From Actinomycetes bacterium (lineage in GTDB: Bacteria; Actinomycetota; Actinomycetes; Actinomycetales; Cellulomonadaceae): 6,485 nucleotides of DNA. A model generated the notes under the pieces. It was not told where the DNA came from and did no database searches. It worked only from the letters and a program-made list of their open reading frames with translations. Both the position numbers and the translations under genes were made by a program. Below, piece by piece: positions 1-5,845 of this stretch; the first letter of the stretch is position 1, and each line of letters opens with the position of its first letter. The stretch lies in assembly GCA_023428465.1 (NCBI GenBank), contig JAEYXM010000160.1:1-6485 (forward strand), written 5' to 3'.

Positions 1-200
1 CGACCGCCGACGGGCGCGTGGTCGGCCGGCAGGAGCTCCTCGCGACCGTCTGGCACGGCTCGGGCGTCGGTGCCGCCAGCCGCACGGTCGACGTGCACGT
101 CCGGCGCATCCGCGCCGCCGTCGGCCACGACCTCGTGGTCACGGTGCGCGGCACCGGGTACTGCGTGCCGCGCCGGTCGAACGTCGAGGTGACCCGGTGA
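1..200 (+). CDS. Response regulator, OmpR/PhoB family, C-terminal winged-helix part (5' partial)
   Basis: This is the 3' end of a two-component response regulator gene; the receiver domain lies outside the window. The open frame runs from position 3 (bases 1-2 are the end of a split codon) to a TGA at 198-200. The visible residues are the second half of a Trans_reg_C winged helix: a helix with RQELLATVW, the DNA-recognition helix SRTVDVHVRRIRAAVG, and the wing hairpin VTVRGTGYCV, closely matching the family pattern (RTVDVHVRRLR... TVRGxGYR). A short basic tail follows. By family knowledge it would bind direct repeats in promoters after phosphorylation by a sensor kinase. No kinase gene follows it here: the next feature is a terminator-like hairpin, so any partner would be upstream. 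Its target genes cannot be told from this fragment. Confidence 0.9.
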   Translation, partial: TADGRVVGRQELLATVWHGSGVGAASRTVDVHVRRIRAAVGHDLVVTVRGTGYCVPRRSNVEVTR

Positions 201-261
201 CCGCCGTGGGCCTCCCGGACCGGGCCGTCGAGTGCGCACCCACGGCCTGAGTCGAACCCGA

Positions 262-307
262 GCAGGGGCCCGACGCGCGGCGAGCGGTCCCCGCGTCGGG
301 CCCCTGC
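262..307. terminator. Bidirectional terminator-like hairpin between converging genes
   Basis: A perfect 16-bp inverted repeat, GCAGGGGCCCGACGCG at 262-277 and its complement at 292-307, with a 14-base loop. It lies between the stop of the response regulator gene (200) and the stop of metI (321), which converge on it. There is no clear T-tract on either side, which is common for GC-rich actinobacterial terminators. Its symmetry and position suggest that it ends transcription from both sides. Confidence 0.8.
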
Positions 308-320
308 CCTGCGGCCGCGC

Positions 321-992
321 TCAGTGGCGGAGCACCGCGCGAGAGATCTTGTTCCCGACCGCCTGCGCGATCTGGACGATGACGACGATGACGCCGACGG
401 TGATCCAGATGACCTCGTAGTTCCAGCGCCGGTAGCCCCACTGGAGCGCGAAGTCACCCAGGCCACCGCCTGCCACGATGCCGGCGACGGCGGACATGTC
501 GATGAGCGCCACGAACAGGAACGTGTAGCCGAGGACCAGGGGCCCGAGCGCCTCGGGGACCAGGACCGTCGCGACGATGCGCCAGCGGGACGCGCCGGTC
601 GCGCGGGCCGCCTCGATCACGCCCGGGTCGATGCTCACGAGGTTCTGCTCGACGATCCGGGAGAACCCGAAGGTGGACGCGATGGACAGCGGCACGACCA
701 TCGCCGTCGTGCCGATGGTTCGCCCGACGAGCGAGAGCGTGAGGGGGCCGACGGCGATCAGCAGGATGATGAACGGGATGGGCCGCACGACGTTGACCAG
801 CAGGTTCAGCAGGGCGAAGACGCCGCGGTTGGCGAGCAGTCCCTTGCCCCTGGTCGTGTACAGGCCGAGCCCGAGGAGCAGCCCGAGGGTGCCGCCGATG
901 AGCAGGGTGAGACTGACCATGTAGAGGGTCTCGCCGGCCTTCTCCAGCAGCAGCGGGACGTGGTGGTCCCAGTCGAACGTGTTGCCGTTCAT
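321..992 (-). CDS. metI: Methionine ABC transporter permease MetI
   Basis: Membrane subunit of a methionine-type ABC importer, 223 aa, the usual length for MetI. About five hydrophobic segments are visible (roughly residues 22-45, 57-80, 88-110, 151-175 and 193-213). The cytoplasmic EAA loop that docks on the ATPase is clear at about 127-148 (EAARATGASRWRIVATVLVP), and GGGLGDFA at 175-182 is typical of MetI permeases. The ATG at 990-992 overlaps the TGA of metN (989-991) as ATGA, so translation is probably coupled, and this decides the start. The open frame continues upstream to about 1487, but that part lies inside metN in another frame and is not membrane-like. The gene is last in metQ-metN-metI and ends just before the hairpin at 262-307. 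The protein has no cysteine. Substrate specificity beyond methionine-type ligands is inferred from the operon. Confidence 0.93.
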   Translation of the reverse strand: MNGNTFDWDHHVPLLLEKAGETLYMVSLTLLIGGTLGLLLGLGLYTTRGKGLLANRGVFALLNLLVNVVRPIPFIILLIAVGPLTLSLVGRTIGTTAMVVPLSIASTFGFSRIVEQNLVSIDPGVIEAARATGASRWRIVATVLVPEALGPLVLGYTFLFVALIDMSAVAGIVAGGGLGDFALQWGYRRWNYEVIWITVGVIVVIVQIAQAVGNKISRAVLRH

Positions 993-2023
993 GCCGTCAC
1001 CTCGTCCGTGACCTCGTTGATCTCGGTGATCTGCCGGAGCTGGGCGATCACGGTGTCCACCCCGTCGTCGGGGCCTGTCAGCTCGAGCGTGATCGAGCCG
1101 AACGACCGGTTCTGCAGCGAGCTGATGCCGCCGTAGACGATCTCGAACGCCACACCGAGCGATCCGGCACCTGCGAGGACCGAGCCCAGGCGGTGCCCGT
1201 CGGCGATCCGTGCGGTGACGATCCGGCCGGGGAAGTTCGCGCGGATCCGCTCCAGGTCGGCCGGGTTGGGCCGGTCGTGCAGCACGGTGTCGAGGAAGCG
1301 CCGTGTCACGCCGGCCTGCGGGTTCGTGAAGATGTCGAAGACCGTCCCCTGCTCGGCGACCTTGCCGTTCTCGAGCACGGCCACGCGGTCCGCGACCGCG
1401 CGGACCACCGACAGCTCGTGCGTGATCAGGACGATCGTGATCCCGAGCTCGCGGTTCACCCGCCGCAGCAGCTTGAGGACGTCCCACGTGGTCTCGGGGT
1501 CGAGCGCGGACGTCGACTCGTCGGCGAGAAGGATCTTCGGGGACGTCGCCAGGGCCCGGGCGATCGCGACGCGCTGCTTCTGTCCGCCCGAGAGCTGTTC
1601 GGGGTAGGAGTGCGCGCGGTCGAGGAGGCCCACGTAGTCGAGGAGCTCGGCGGTGCGGCGGTCGCGGTCGCGGCGTGGCCAGCCGGCGACCTTCAGGGGG
1701 AAGGCGACGTTCCCGGCGACGGTCCGGGACCGGAACAGGTTGAACTGCTGGAAGATCATGCCGATCTCGCGGCGCTTGACCTCCAGCTGGCGCTCGGAGA
1801 ACCCGGCGATGTCGTCGCCGTCCACGACGAGGCTCCCGCTCGTGGTGCGCTCGAGGCCGTTGATGAGCCGGACCAGGGTCGACTTGCCGGCGCCCGAGTA
1901 GCCGATGACGCCGAAGATCTCACCGTCCTCGATGCTCAGGTCGATCCCGTCGACGGCGACGACGTCGCCGCTCGGGGACCCGAACACCTTCCGCACGTCG
2001 CGGAACTCGATGATGGGGGGCAC
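989..2023 (-). CDS. metN: Methionine ABC transporter ATP-binding protein MetN
   Basis: ATPase subunit of the methionine importer, 344 aa, a normal length for MetN. The ABC domain is complete: Walker A GYSGAGKST (41-49), Q-loop at about Gln92 (FQQFNLF), signature LSGGQKQR (144-151), Walker B ILLADE (164-169), D-loop SALD (172-175) and switch histidine in ITHE (His202). Residues of about 265-340 form the C-terminal NIL domain, the ligand-sensing regulatory domain by which MetN members inhibit transport when methionine is plentiful (known for the E. coli protein). The start is GTG at 2021-2023, preceded by TGAGGAG at 2030-2036 with a 6-base spacer. Its stop overlaps the metI start by 4 bases. 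metQ lies upstream on the same strand, 98 bases away. It has no cysteine. Confidence 0.95.
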   Translation of the reverse strand: MPPIIEFRDVRKVFGSPSGDVVAVDGIDLSIEDGEIFGVIGYSGAGKSTLVRLINGLERTTSGSLVVDGDDIAGFSERQLEVKRREIGMIFQQFNLFRSRTVAGNVAFPLKVAGWPRRDRDRRTAELLDYVGLLDRAHSYPEQLSGGQKQRVAIARALATSPKILLADESTSALDPETTWDVLKLLRRVNRELGITIVLITHELSVVRAVADRVAVLENGKVAEQGTVFDIFTNPQAGVTRRFLDTVLHDRPNPADLERIRANFPGRIVTARIADGHRLGSVLAGAGSLGVAFEIVYGGISSLQNRSFGSITLELTGPDDGVDTVIAQLRQITEINEVTDEVTA

Positions 2024-2049
2024 CGCACACTCCTCAGGTCTCAGGTCGG

Positions 2050-2085
2050 CGCCGGGCCGGCGAACGAGTGCCCGCCGGCCCGGCG
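2050..2085 (-). terminator. Intercistronic hairpin between metQ and metN
   Basis: A perfect 13-bp GC-only inverted repeat, CGCCGGGCCGGCG at 2050-2062 and CGCCGGCCCGGCG at 2073-2085, with a 10-base loop. It lies in the 98-base gap after the metQ stop (2122-2124) and ends about 14 bases before the metN ribosome binding site (2030-2036). No T-tract follows in the transcribed direction. The likely role is partial termination or protection of the metQ 3' end from decay, giving more binding protein than ATPase and permease. That role is inferred; full termination is less likely, since no obvious metN promoter was found. Confidence 0.6.
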
Positions 2086-2121
2086 TTGGTCGGCGGACGA
2101 CTCGCCGACCGTGCTACGCGG

Positions 2122-3156
2122 TCACTCGGCGGCCGCGAGCAGGTTCTCCTGGACCTCGGCGAGGACCTCCCGCAGGCGGGGACCGTCGTAGCCCTCGACG
2201 ATGACGGCGGTGCCGCCCGAGGACTCGACCACCGACTCCGTGACCGCGGCCTCGTGGTAGAGCTCGACGATCCGCAGGAACACGGGGTTGTCCACGTCTT
2301 CCGGACGCGCCGCGAAGATGTTGATGTACGGCTGGGCACCGGGCGAGGACGGGTCGTCGGCGTAGACGTAGCCCGCGAGGTCGAAGCCCGCGTCGTTGGC
2401 GAAGTTGTTGTTCACGACGACGCCCGCGAGCTGGTCGATGAGCTGCGCGGTCTGGGACGCCTCGACGGGCTGGACGACGACTGTCGAGTTCTCCGGGTCG
2501 ATGTCGTCCGGCGTCGGGAAGGCCGGGTCGCCGACGAGGGTGACCAGACCGGCGGCCTCGAGCACGAACAGGGCACGCGCCTGGTTCACGGTGTCGTTCG
2601 GAATGGCGACCTCGTCGCCCTTCTGGAACTCCTCGGCGGTCTCGTACTGGTTCGAGTACAGCGGCAGCGGCACGATGAGCGTCGAGCCGATCGGCTGCAG
2701 GTCGTCCCCGGTGTTGTTGTTGTGGTCGGCCAGGTAGAGCAGGTGCTGGAACGAGTTCAGCTCGAGCTCGCCCTGCGCGAGCGCTGGGTTCGGCTGCGTG
2801 TACTCGCTGAAGCCGACGTACTCGATGTCGATGCCCTCCTCGGCCGCGAGGTCGGCGAGGATCTCCCAGTGCGGCTGGGCGATCTCGGTCGTGCCGATCC
2901 GCACGGTGGTGCGCTCGGTCTCCGTGGTCTCCGCGGTCTCCCCGGCCTGCGCCGCCTCGGCGTCGGTGGTGGGGCCTTCGGCGGACGTGTCGCCACCCCC
3001 ACCGCCGAGGTTCGCGACGGCGAGCCACACGGCGAGCCCGACCGCGACGGCGCCGCCGCCGATCCACAGCGGAAGCCGGCTGCGCCGGGCCTTGCTCGGC
3101 AGGCTGGGCTGCGTGCGCTCCGAGGGGTTCGGCTCGGCAGGCGTGGAGGTTGACAT
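2122..3156 (-). CDS. metQ: Methionine-type substrate-binding protein MetQ (NlpA family), membrane-anchored
   Basis: Extracytoplasmic binding protein of the importer, 344 aa. Residues 84-340 are an NlpA/MetQ domain with family landmarks: VRIGTTE at 85-91, FSEYTQPNPALAQGELELNS (116-135) followed by FQH, then PLPLYSNQ (163-170) and IPNDTVNQARAL (185-196). The N-terminus is unusual. Instead of a lipoprotein signal with a lipobox cysteine there are about 28 polar, basic residues, one hydrophobic segment (about 29-50), then a linker rich in Gly, Thr and Glu (51-83). The whole protein has no cysteine, so lipid anchoring is impossible and the segment probably acts as an uncleaved membrane anchor. The ATG at 3154-3156 follows GGAAGGAA (3162-3169) at 5 bases. 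It is the first gene of the metQ-metN-metI operon and has a long upstream leader region. Methionine (L or D) is the likely ligand, but NlpA-family ligands vary. Confidence 0.92.
   Translation of the reverse strand: MSTSTPAEPNPSERTQPSLPSKARRSRLPLWIGGGAVAVGLAVWLAVANLGGGGGDTSAEGPTTDAEAAQAGETAETTETERTTVRIGTTEIAQPHWEILADLAAEEGIDIEYVGFSEYTQPNPALAQGELELNSFQHLLYLADHNNNTGDDLQPIGSTLIVPLPLYSNQYETAEEFQKGDEVAIPNDTVNQARALFVLEAAGLVTLVGDPAFPTPDDIDPENSTVVVQPVEASQTAQLIDQLAGVVVNNNFANDAGFDLAGYVYADDPSSPGAQPYINIFAARPEDVDNPVFLRIVELYHEAAVTESVVESSGGTAVIVEGYDGPRLREVLAEVQENLLAAAE
2915..2941 (-). repeat. Three 9-bp tandem repeats in the MetQ linker
   Basis: On the plus strand the units are TCGGTCTCC, GTGGTCTCC and GCGGTCTCC. 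They differ only in the first two bases and stay in frame. They encode the repeated Glu-Thr pairs of the linker (GETAETTETE, about residues 72-81) between the membrane segment and the binding domain. Low-complexity linkers of this kind can change length by slippage without breaking the protein. Confidence 0.6.
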
Positions 3157-3355
3157 GGTGGTTCCTTCCGTGAGGGTGCCCGGAGGCGAGGGGGACGGCG
3201 CCGCCTCGGGGTGAGGGCGGGCCAGAGCTGACGCCGGGCGGGGCCAGGCACGTACCGGACGAGTGGCCGGTGGTGTCGTCGGTCAGCCACGGGGCGGAGT
3301 CACCGCCCGGGTGCGTCGGGAGGGGTGTGGTGCGCCTGGTCGCGGCGCTACCGGA
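3157..3355 (-). promoter_or_regulatory. metQ leader segment with attenuator-like hairpins
   Basis: This segment lies between the candidate leader peptide and metQ and contains no convincing gene. Two hairpins stand out. One at 3179-3210 pairs 3179-3188 with 3202-3210 (9 bp with one bulged base, 13-base loop) and ends 9 bases before the metQ ribosome binding site GGAAGGAA (3162-3169). It could act as a terminator, or as an RNA structure restricting access to that site. A smaller one at 3292-3308 has GGGCGG/CCGCCC arms and a 5-base loop. I looked for SAM-I, SAM-IV, SAM-II and SAH riboswitch core sequences and found none. The regulatory role is inferred from position only; hairpins of this size are not rare in such GC-rich DNA. 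Confidence 0.35.
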
Positions 3356-3369
3356 TCAACAGCCGGCGC
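3345..3369 (-). promoter_or_regulatory. Hairpin enclosing the last Cys codon and stop of the leader peptide
   Basis: Arms CCGG (3351-3354) and CCGG (3363-3366) are extended by GCG (3345-3347) pairing with CGC (3367-3369) across a 3-base bulge, giving 7 bp. The 8-base loop (3355-3362) holds the final TGT cysteine codon and the TGA stop of the candidate leader peptide. A ribosome stalled at that codon would keep this stem open. This geometry fits attenuation, but RNA folding has not been calculated. Confidence 0.3.
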
Positions 3370-3448
3370 TCAGGAGGCGCGGCATCGGAAGGCAGGTGGC
3401 GTGGGCGTGACACCCCTGCGGGATGCACCTGCCCTTGCTGTCCACCAT
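3356..3448 (-). CDS. Candidate cysteine-rich leader peptide upstream of metQ
   Basis: A short frame of 30 codons from ATG (3446-3448), or 29 from GTG (3443-3445), ending with TGA at 3356-3358. GGAGG at 3451-3455 lies 2 bases before the ATG and 5 before the GTG, so the GTG is the better-spaced start. Counting from the ATG, cysteines fall at 8, 13, 19 and 30, the last immediately before the stop; two are the less favoured TGT codon. MetQ, MetN and MetI have no cysteine at all, so four in 30 residues is striking. Most codons end in G or C, as in real genes here. The C-terminal residues RLLSAGC loosely resemble the RxxSAxC ending I remember for actinobacterial leader peptides near sulfur-metabolism genes; no search was made. 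The proposed role is ribosome stalling on Cys codons to control metQNI. It may still be a chance frame. Confidence 0.4.
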   Translation of the reverse strand: MVDSKGRCIPQGCHAHATCLPMPRLLSAGC

Positions 3449-3463
3449 TGCCTCCAAGACCCC

Positions 3464-3482
3464 ACGGTGCGTGGCGCACCGT
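3464..3482. promoter_or_regulatory. Palindrome, candidate operator copy 1 (proximal to metQ leader)
   Basis: An inverted repeat with 8-base arms, ACGGTGCG and CGCACCGT, around TGG. Its core, at 3466-3480, is GGTGC-N5-GCACC, the same core as the second palindrome at 3494-3508. It lies about 10 bases upstream of the leader ribosome binding site and overlaps the weak -10-like TACGGT (3478-3483, read on the minus strand). A dimeric regulator site is the likely explanation; the regulator is unknown. Confidence 0.4.
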
Positions 3483-3493
3483 AGTCCCGTCGG

Positions 3494-3508
3494 GGTGCTC
3501 GGAGCACC
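3494..3508. promoter_or_regulatory. Palindrome, candidate operator copy 2 (distal)
   Basis: A perfect palindrome GGTGCTC-G-GAGCACC. It shares the GGTGC-N5-GCACC pattern with the copy at 3466-3480, with different central bases and centres 28 bp apart. It covers the place where a -35 element would stand relative to the TACGGT at 3478-3483. Conserved arms with variable centres are typical of paired binding sites for one dimeric protein. Confidence 0.4.
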
Positions 3509-3657
3509 GCCGTCGTCGTCGTTCCCACGTCCAGGTCGAACGTGGTGTGCGTCAGTCAAGGCGGTGGCGCGGCGCGGGTCAACGCTGCACGACGGTCGTC
3601 CTGCGATGCGAGCGCGTGTTACGTGATGTTGCGTCTGCTACCCCGGCGGCTTCGAGC

Positions 3658-4593
3658 TCAGGTCCCAGGCGGCACGAGCCCGTGCTCAGCGCGGTTGCGC
3701 GACCCGGTCCGGTGGGGCTCGACGTGCACGAGCGTCCGGCAGCGCGGGAGGGCCTCGTCGAGGGCGGCTTCGAGCGCGTCGCACAGGTCGTGCGCCCGGT
3801 CGACGGTCCAGGTTCCGGGGACGGCCACGTCCAGCGCGACGAGCCGCTGACGCCCGGACTCGAGGCTGCGCACGGAGGTGACCTCGACGTCGTCGTCGGC
3901 GAAGGTCGCGAGCACCGCATCGACGCGCGCGAGATCCTCCGCGGGCAGGCGTGCACCGAGCAGACCGGACAGGGCGCGGCGCACGAGCCCGTACCCGGTG
4001 AGCAGGATGTTCACGCCGACGGCGAGGGCGACGATGGGGTCGAGCGGGCCCCAGCCGGTGACGGCCACGAGGGCGATCCCGACGAGCACGCCGGCCGAGG
4101 TCCACACGTCGGTGAGCAGGTGCTTACCGTCGGCGACAAGCGTGATGGACCGGTGCCGGTTGCCGACCCGCACCAGGAGGAGGCCGACGCCGAGGTTGAT
4201 GAGCGACGCCCCGGTCGTCAGGGCGAGCCCGATGCCGGCCTGCTCCACGGCGGCCGGGTGGACGAGCCGGTCGACCGCCGTCCACACGATGGCCGCGGCC
4301 GCGACGAAGATCATCACGCCCTCGACCAGTGCGGACAGGTACTCCGCCTTGCCGTGCCCGAAGTCGTGGGTGTCGTCCGCGGGCCGCGCTGCCACACGTA
4401 GGGCGATGATCGCGACGATCGCCGCGACGAGGTTGACCGACGACTCGAGTGCGTCGGAGAGGAACCCGACCGAGCCCGTCAGCCAGGCCGCCAGGCCCTT
4501 GAGCCCCATGGTGAGCAGGGCCGCCGCGAGGGACAACGCCATGAAGCGACCGAGGCGCACGCCCTCGGATCCCGTGCCGTCTGCCCGTGCCAC
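3658..4593 (-). CDS. Cation diffusion facilitator (CDF) family metal efflux protein
   Basis: A 311-aa inner-membrane antiporter that exports divalent metal ions (Zn, Fe, Co, Mn or similar) in exchange for protons. About six membrane segments are visible from residue 16 to 206. Metal-site residues are in FLSDALESS (Asp47) in the second segment and HLLTD (His158, Asp162) in the fifth, with the conserved HDFGHGKAEY loop at 76-85. Residues of about 214-294 are the cytoplasmic dimerization domain ending in VHVEPH, as is usual. The length fits the FieF-like group. The start is GTG at 4591-4593, 7 bases after GGAAGG (4601-4606); the adjacent GTG at 4594-4596 is possible. The open frame extends to 5208 but there runs opposite another gene and lacks CDF similarity. 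It is a single gene, divergent from the PRC-barrel gene and upstream of the met leader on the same strand. The metal cannot be assigned from these residues. Confidence 0.92.
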   Translation of the reverse strand: MARADGTGSEGVRLGRFMALSLAAALLTMGLKGLAAWLTGSVGFLSDALESSVNLVAAIVAIIALRVAARPADDTHDFGHGKAEYLSALVEGVMIFVAAAAIVWTAVDRLVHPAAVEQAGIGLALTTGASLINLGVGLLLVRVGNRHRSITLVADGKHLLTDVWTSAGVLVGIALVAVTGWGPLDPIVALAVGVNILLTGYGLVRRALSGLLGARLPAEDLARVDAVLATFADDDVEVTSVRSLESGRQRLVALDVAVPGTWTVDRAHDLCDALEAALDEALPRCRTLVHVEPHRTGSRNRAEHGLVPPGT

Positions 4594-4841
4594 CACGCTT
4601 CCTTCCAGCCGGGAGCGCTGCCGATCATGCCACTCCGGCGCTGCGTGAGGTGCAGCAACGGATCCCTGCCGCCAGGTCGGTCCGCGCTGTCCTGTACGAC
4701 ACGCACGATCCCTCGCGGGACGGCGGCGCACCCGCTGAGTTCGGTCGACCGGGTTCGCCAGCGGGGCCCACCGGATGCGGCGCTGCACGTGCCGGTGCAC
4801 TGTGGTCGCAAGCAGATGGCTCGGCGAAGGGAGATGAGACC

Positions 4842-5201
4842 GTGACGACGGGGTTCGGAGGTCCGGAGGGTCCGATCCGCCACGCCAGGACCGGGATGGA
4901 TGTGGTCGATGCCGATGGGCAGAAGGTCGGCACCGTCGAAGACGTGCGCCTGGCCGACGCCGGTGCGACCACCGGCGGGGACTCCGAGTCGGACAGCACA
5001 CGCGCGCGCCTCGCTGAGGCGTTCGGCTTGGAGAGCAGTCTGACCGAGGAGGCTCGGGGGCGCCTGGCCCGACTCGGCTACCTCCGGGTCGACGTCGATG
5101 GCCTCTTCGCAGGTCGGCGATATGTGGAACCCGAGCAGATCGATGAGGTGCGCGGCGACCAGGTCTACCTGTCGGTAAGAGTCGACGAGCTTCTCCGATG
5201 A
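4842..5201 (+). CDS. Small PRC-barrel-like protein of unknown function
   Basis: A soluble acidic protein of 119 aa. The N-terminal part, TGMDVVDADGQKVGTVEDV at about 16-34, matches the PRC-barrel/DUF2171 type of beta-barrel segment (a G-x-V-x-x-x-D-G-x-x-x-G-x-V-x-x pattern). A charged helical middle (LTEEARGRLARLGYLRVD) follows, then a C-terminal strand-rich part (YVEPEQIDEVRGDQVYLSVR). There is no signal peptide or membrane segment. The GTG at 4842-4844 is chosen because AAGGGAG (4827-4833) lies 8 bases upstream and similarity begins right after it; the frame is open further upstream without a better start. Codons ending in A or T look more common than in the met genes. It diverges from the CDF gene across about 245 bases, in which I found no convincing promoter or structure. 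Such proteins are often stress-associated in actinobacteria, but no specific role can be stated. Confidence 0.75.
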   Translation: MTTGFGGPEGPIRHARTGMDVVDADGQKVGTVEDVRLADAGATTGGDSESDSTRARLAEAFGLESSLTEEARGRLARLGYLRVDVDGLFAGRRYVEPEQIDEVRGDQVYLSVRVDELLR

Positions 5202-5241
5202 GGGGCACCGCAGGGTCGCCGGCGCGAACCGGAAGGCGGCG

Positions 5242-5257
5242 TCAGGCAGGAGCCTGA
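5242..5257. terminator. Weak hairpin between converging genes
   Basis: TCAGGC (5242-5247) and GCCTGA (5252-5257) form a 6-bp stem with an AGGA loop. It lies between the stop of the PRC-barrel-like gene (5201) and the end of the hydrolase pseudogene (5298). Position suggests a shared terminator, but the stem is short and no T-tract follows. Confidence 0.3.
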
Positions 5258-5297
5258 ACCACTGTCGCCCACCTACGGGAACCGCGTCCGCAACCTG

Positions 5298-5845
5298 TCA
5301 GGCAGGAACCGGATCCGACCCCGCGGGCTGCACCCAGGCCGGGCGACCGTGGCCAGGCAGCAGCACCCGGGTGCAGGCCGCCCGGATCGACGACGCCGAC
5401 TCCGTTGCCTGCGCGACGTCCCACGCGAGCCTCGGGTCGGGGGGACCACCTCGCCGTGCCGGTTGCCCAGCAGTGCGTCCCCCGACAGCACCACGCCGTC
5501 CTCGCGCGTGAGCGGGATGCTCCCGCGCGTGTGACCCGGAACATGCAGCACACGAAGCCCGCCCACGACATCACCGTCGCGAAGCAGCCTCGTCGGGGCG
5601 ATCGGACGGAAACCCAGCACGCGCGGCAGAGCACGCATCGCCCAGTTCCCCTTGTGCGGCGGCTCGCTCCCGGCGACCACGGGCGCGTCCGCTTCGTGCA
5701 CCGCAAGCGTCGCGCCGGTACGACGAACCAGAGCGGCGGCCCCACCGATGTGGTCGATGTCGCAGTGGGTGATGACGATCGTGCACACGTCCTCCGGGCG
5801 GAACCCGGCACGGGCCAGGTACCGCAGGACGGTTGATGGACGCTC
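5298..5845 (-). pseudogene. Metallo-beta-lactamase-fold hydrolase, 5'-truncated and frameshifted
   Basis: Remnant of an MBL-fold metal-dependent hydrolase (YflN-like group, substrate unknown). Readable similarity begins after an in-frame TGA (5846-5848) with LRYLARAGFRPEDV, then the metal motif THCDIDHIGG (HxDxDH, a known variant), HEAD, the HVPGHTRGS histidine motif and LSGDALLG with its metal-binding aspartate. The N-terminal strands that should carry a VDTG-like motif are absent, and the only start near the break (GTG 5786-5788) falls just before the metal motif. At the G6 run (5439-5444 on the plus strand) the frame breaks. One more base there would restore DPRLAWDVAQATE... LLPGHGRPAW, including the last expected metal histidine, ending at TGA 5298-5300. 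Without correction the frame runs on to 5273 as low-complexity Arg-rich sequence. The G-run shift could be a sequencing error, but the missing 5' part would remain. Confidence 0.8.

Noticed and set aside
197..250. A 17-codon frame starting GTG and overlapping the response regulator stop
   Set aside because: It could resemble the start of a coupled kinase gene, but it stops after 17 codons with no recognisable content and is followed by a terminator-like hairpin.
993..1487. N-terminal extension of MetI inside metN
   Set aside because: It is an Arg-rich shadow of metN. The ATGA overlap and the start of membrane-like sequence place the true start at 992.
2068..3153. A 361-codon plus-strand frame opposite metQ
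   Set aside because: It mirrors metQ codons on the other strand, with Arg/Val/Gly-rich composition and no recognisable domain. MetQ is clearly the real gene.
3157..3657. A SAM or SAH riboswitch upstream of metQ
   Set aside because: I looked on the minus strand for the conserved core strings of SAM-I/SAM-IV (such as GGCAACCCTCC), SAM-II and SAH classes and found none. A covariance-model search would settle it.
3659..5208. A 516-aa reading of the CDF frame with a long N-terminal extension
   Set aside because: The extra part is Arg/Pro/Ser-rich with no CDF similarity and lies opposite the PRC-barrel-like gene. A good ribosome binding site marks the GTG at 4591-4593.
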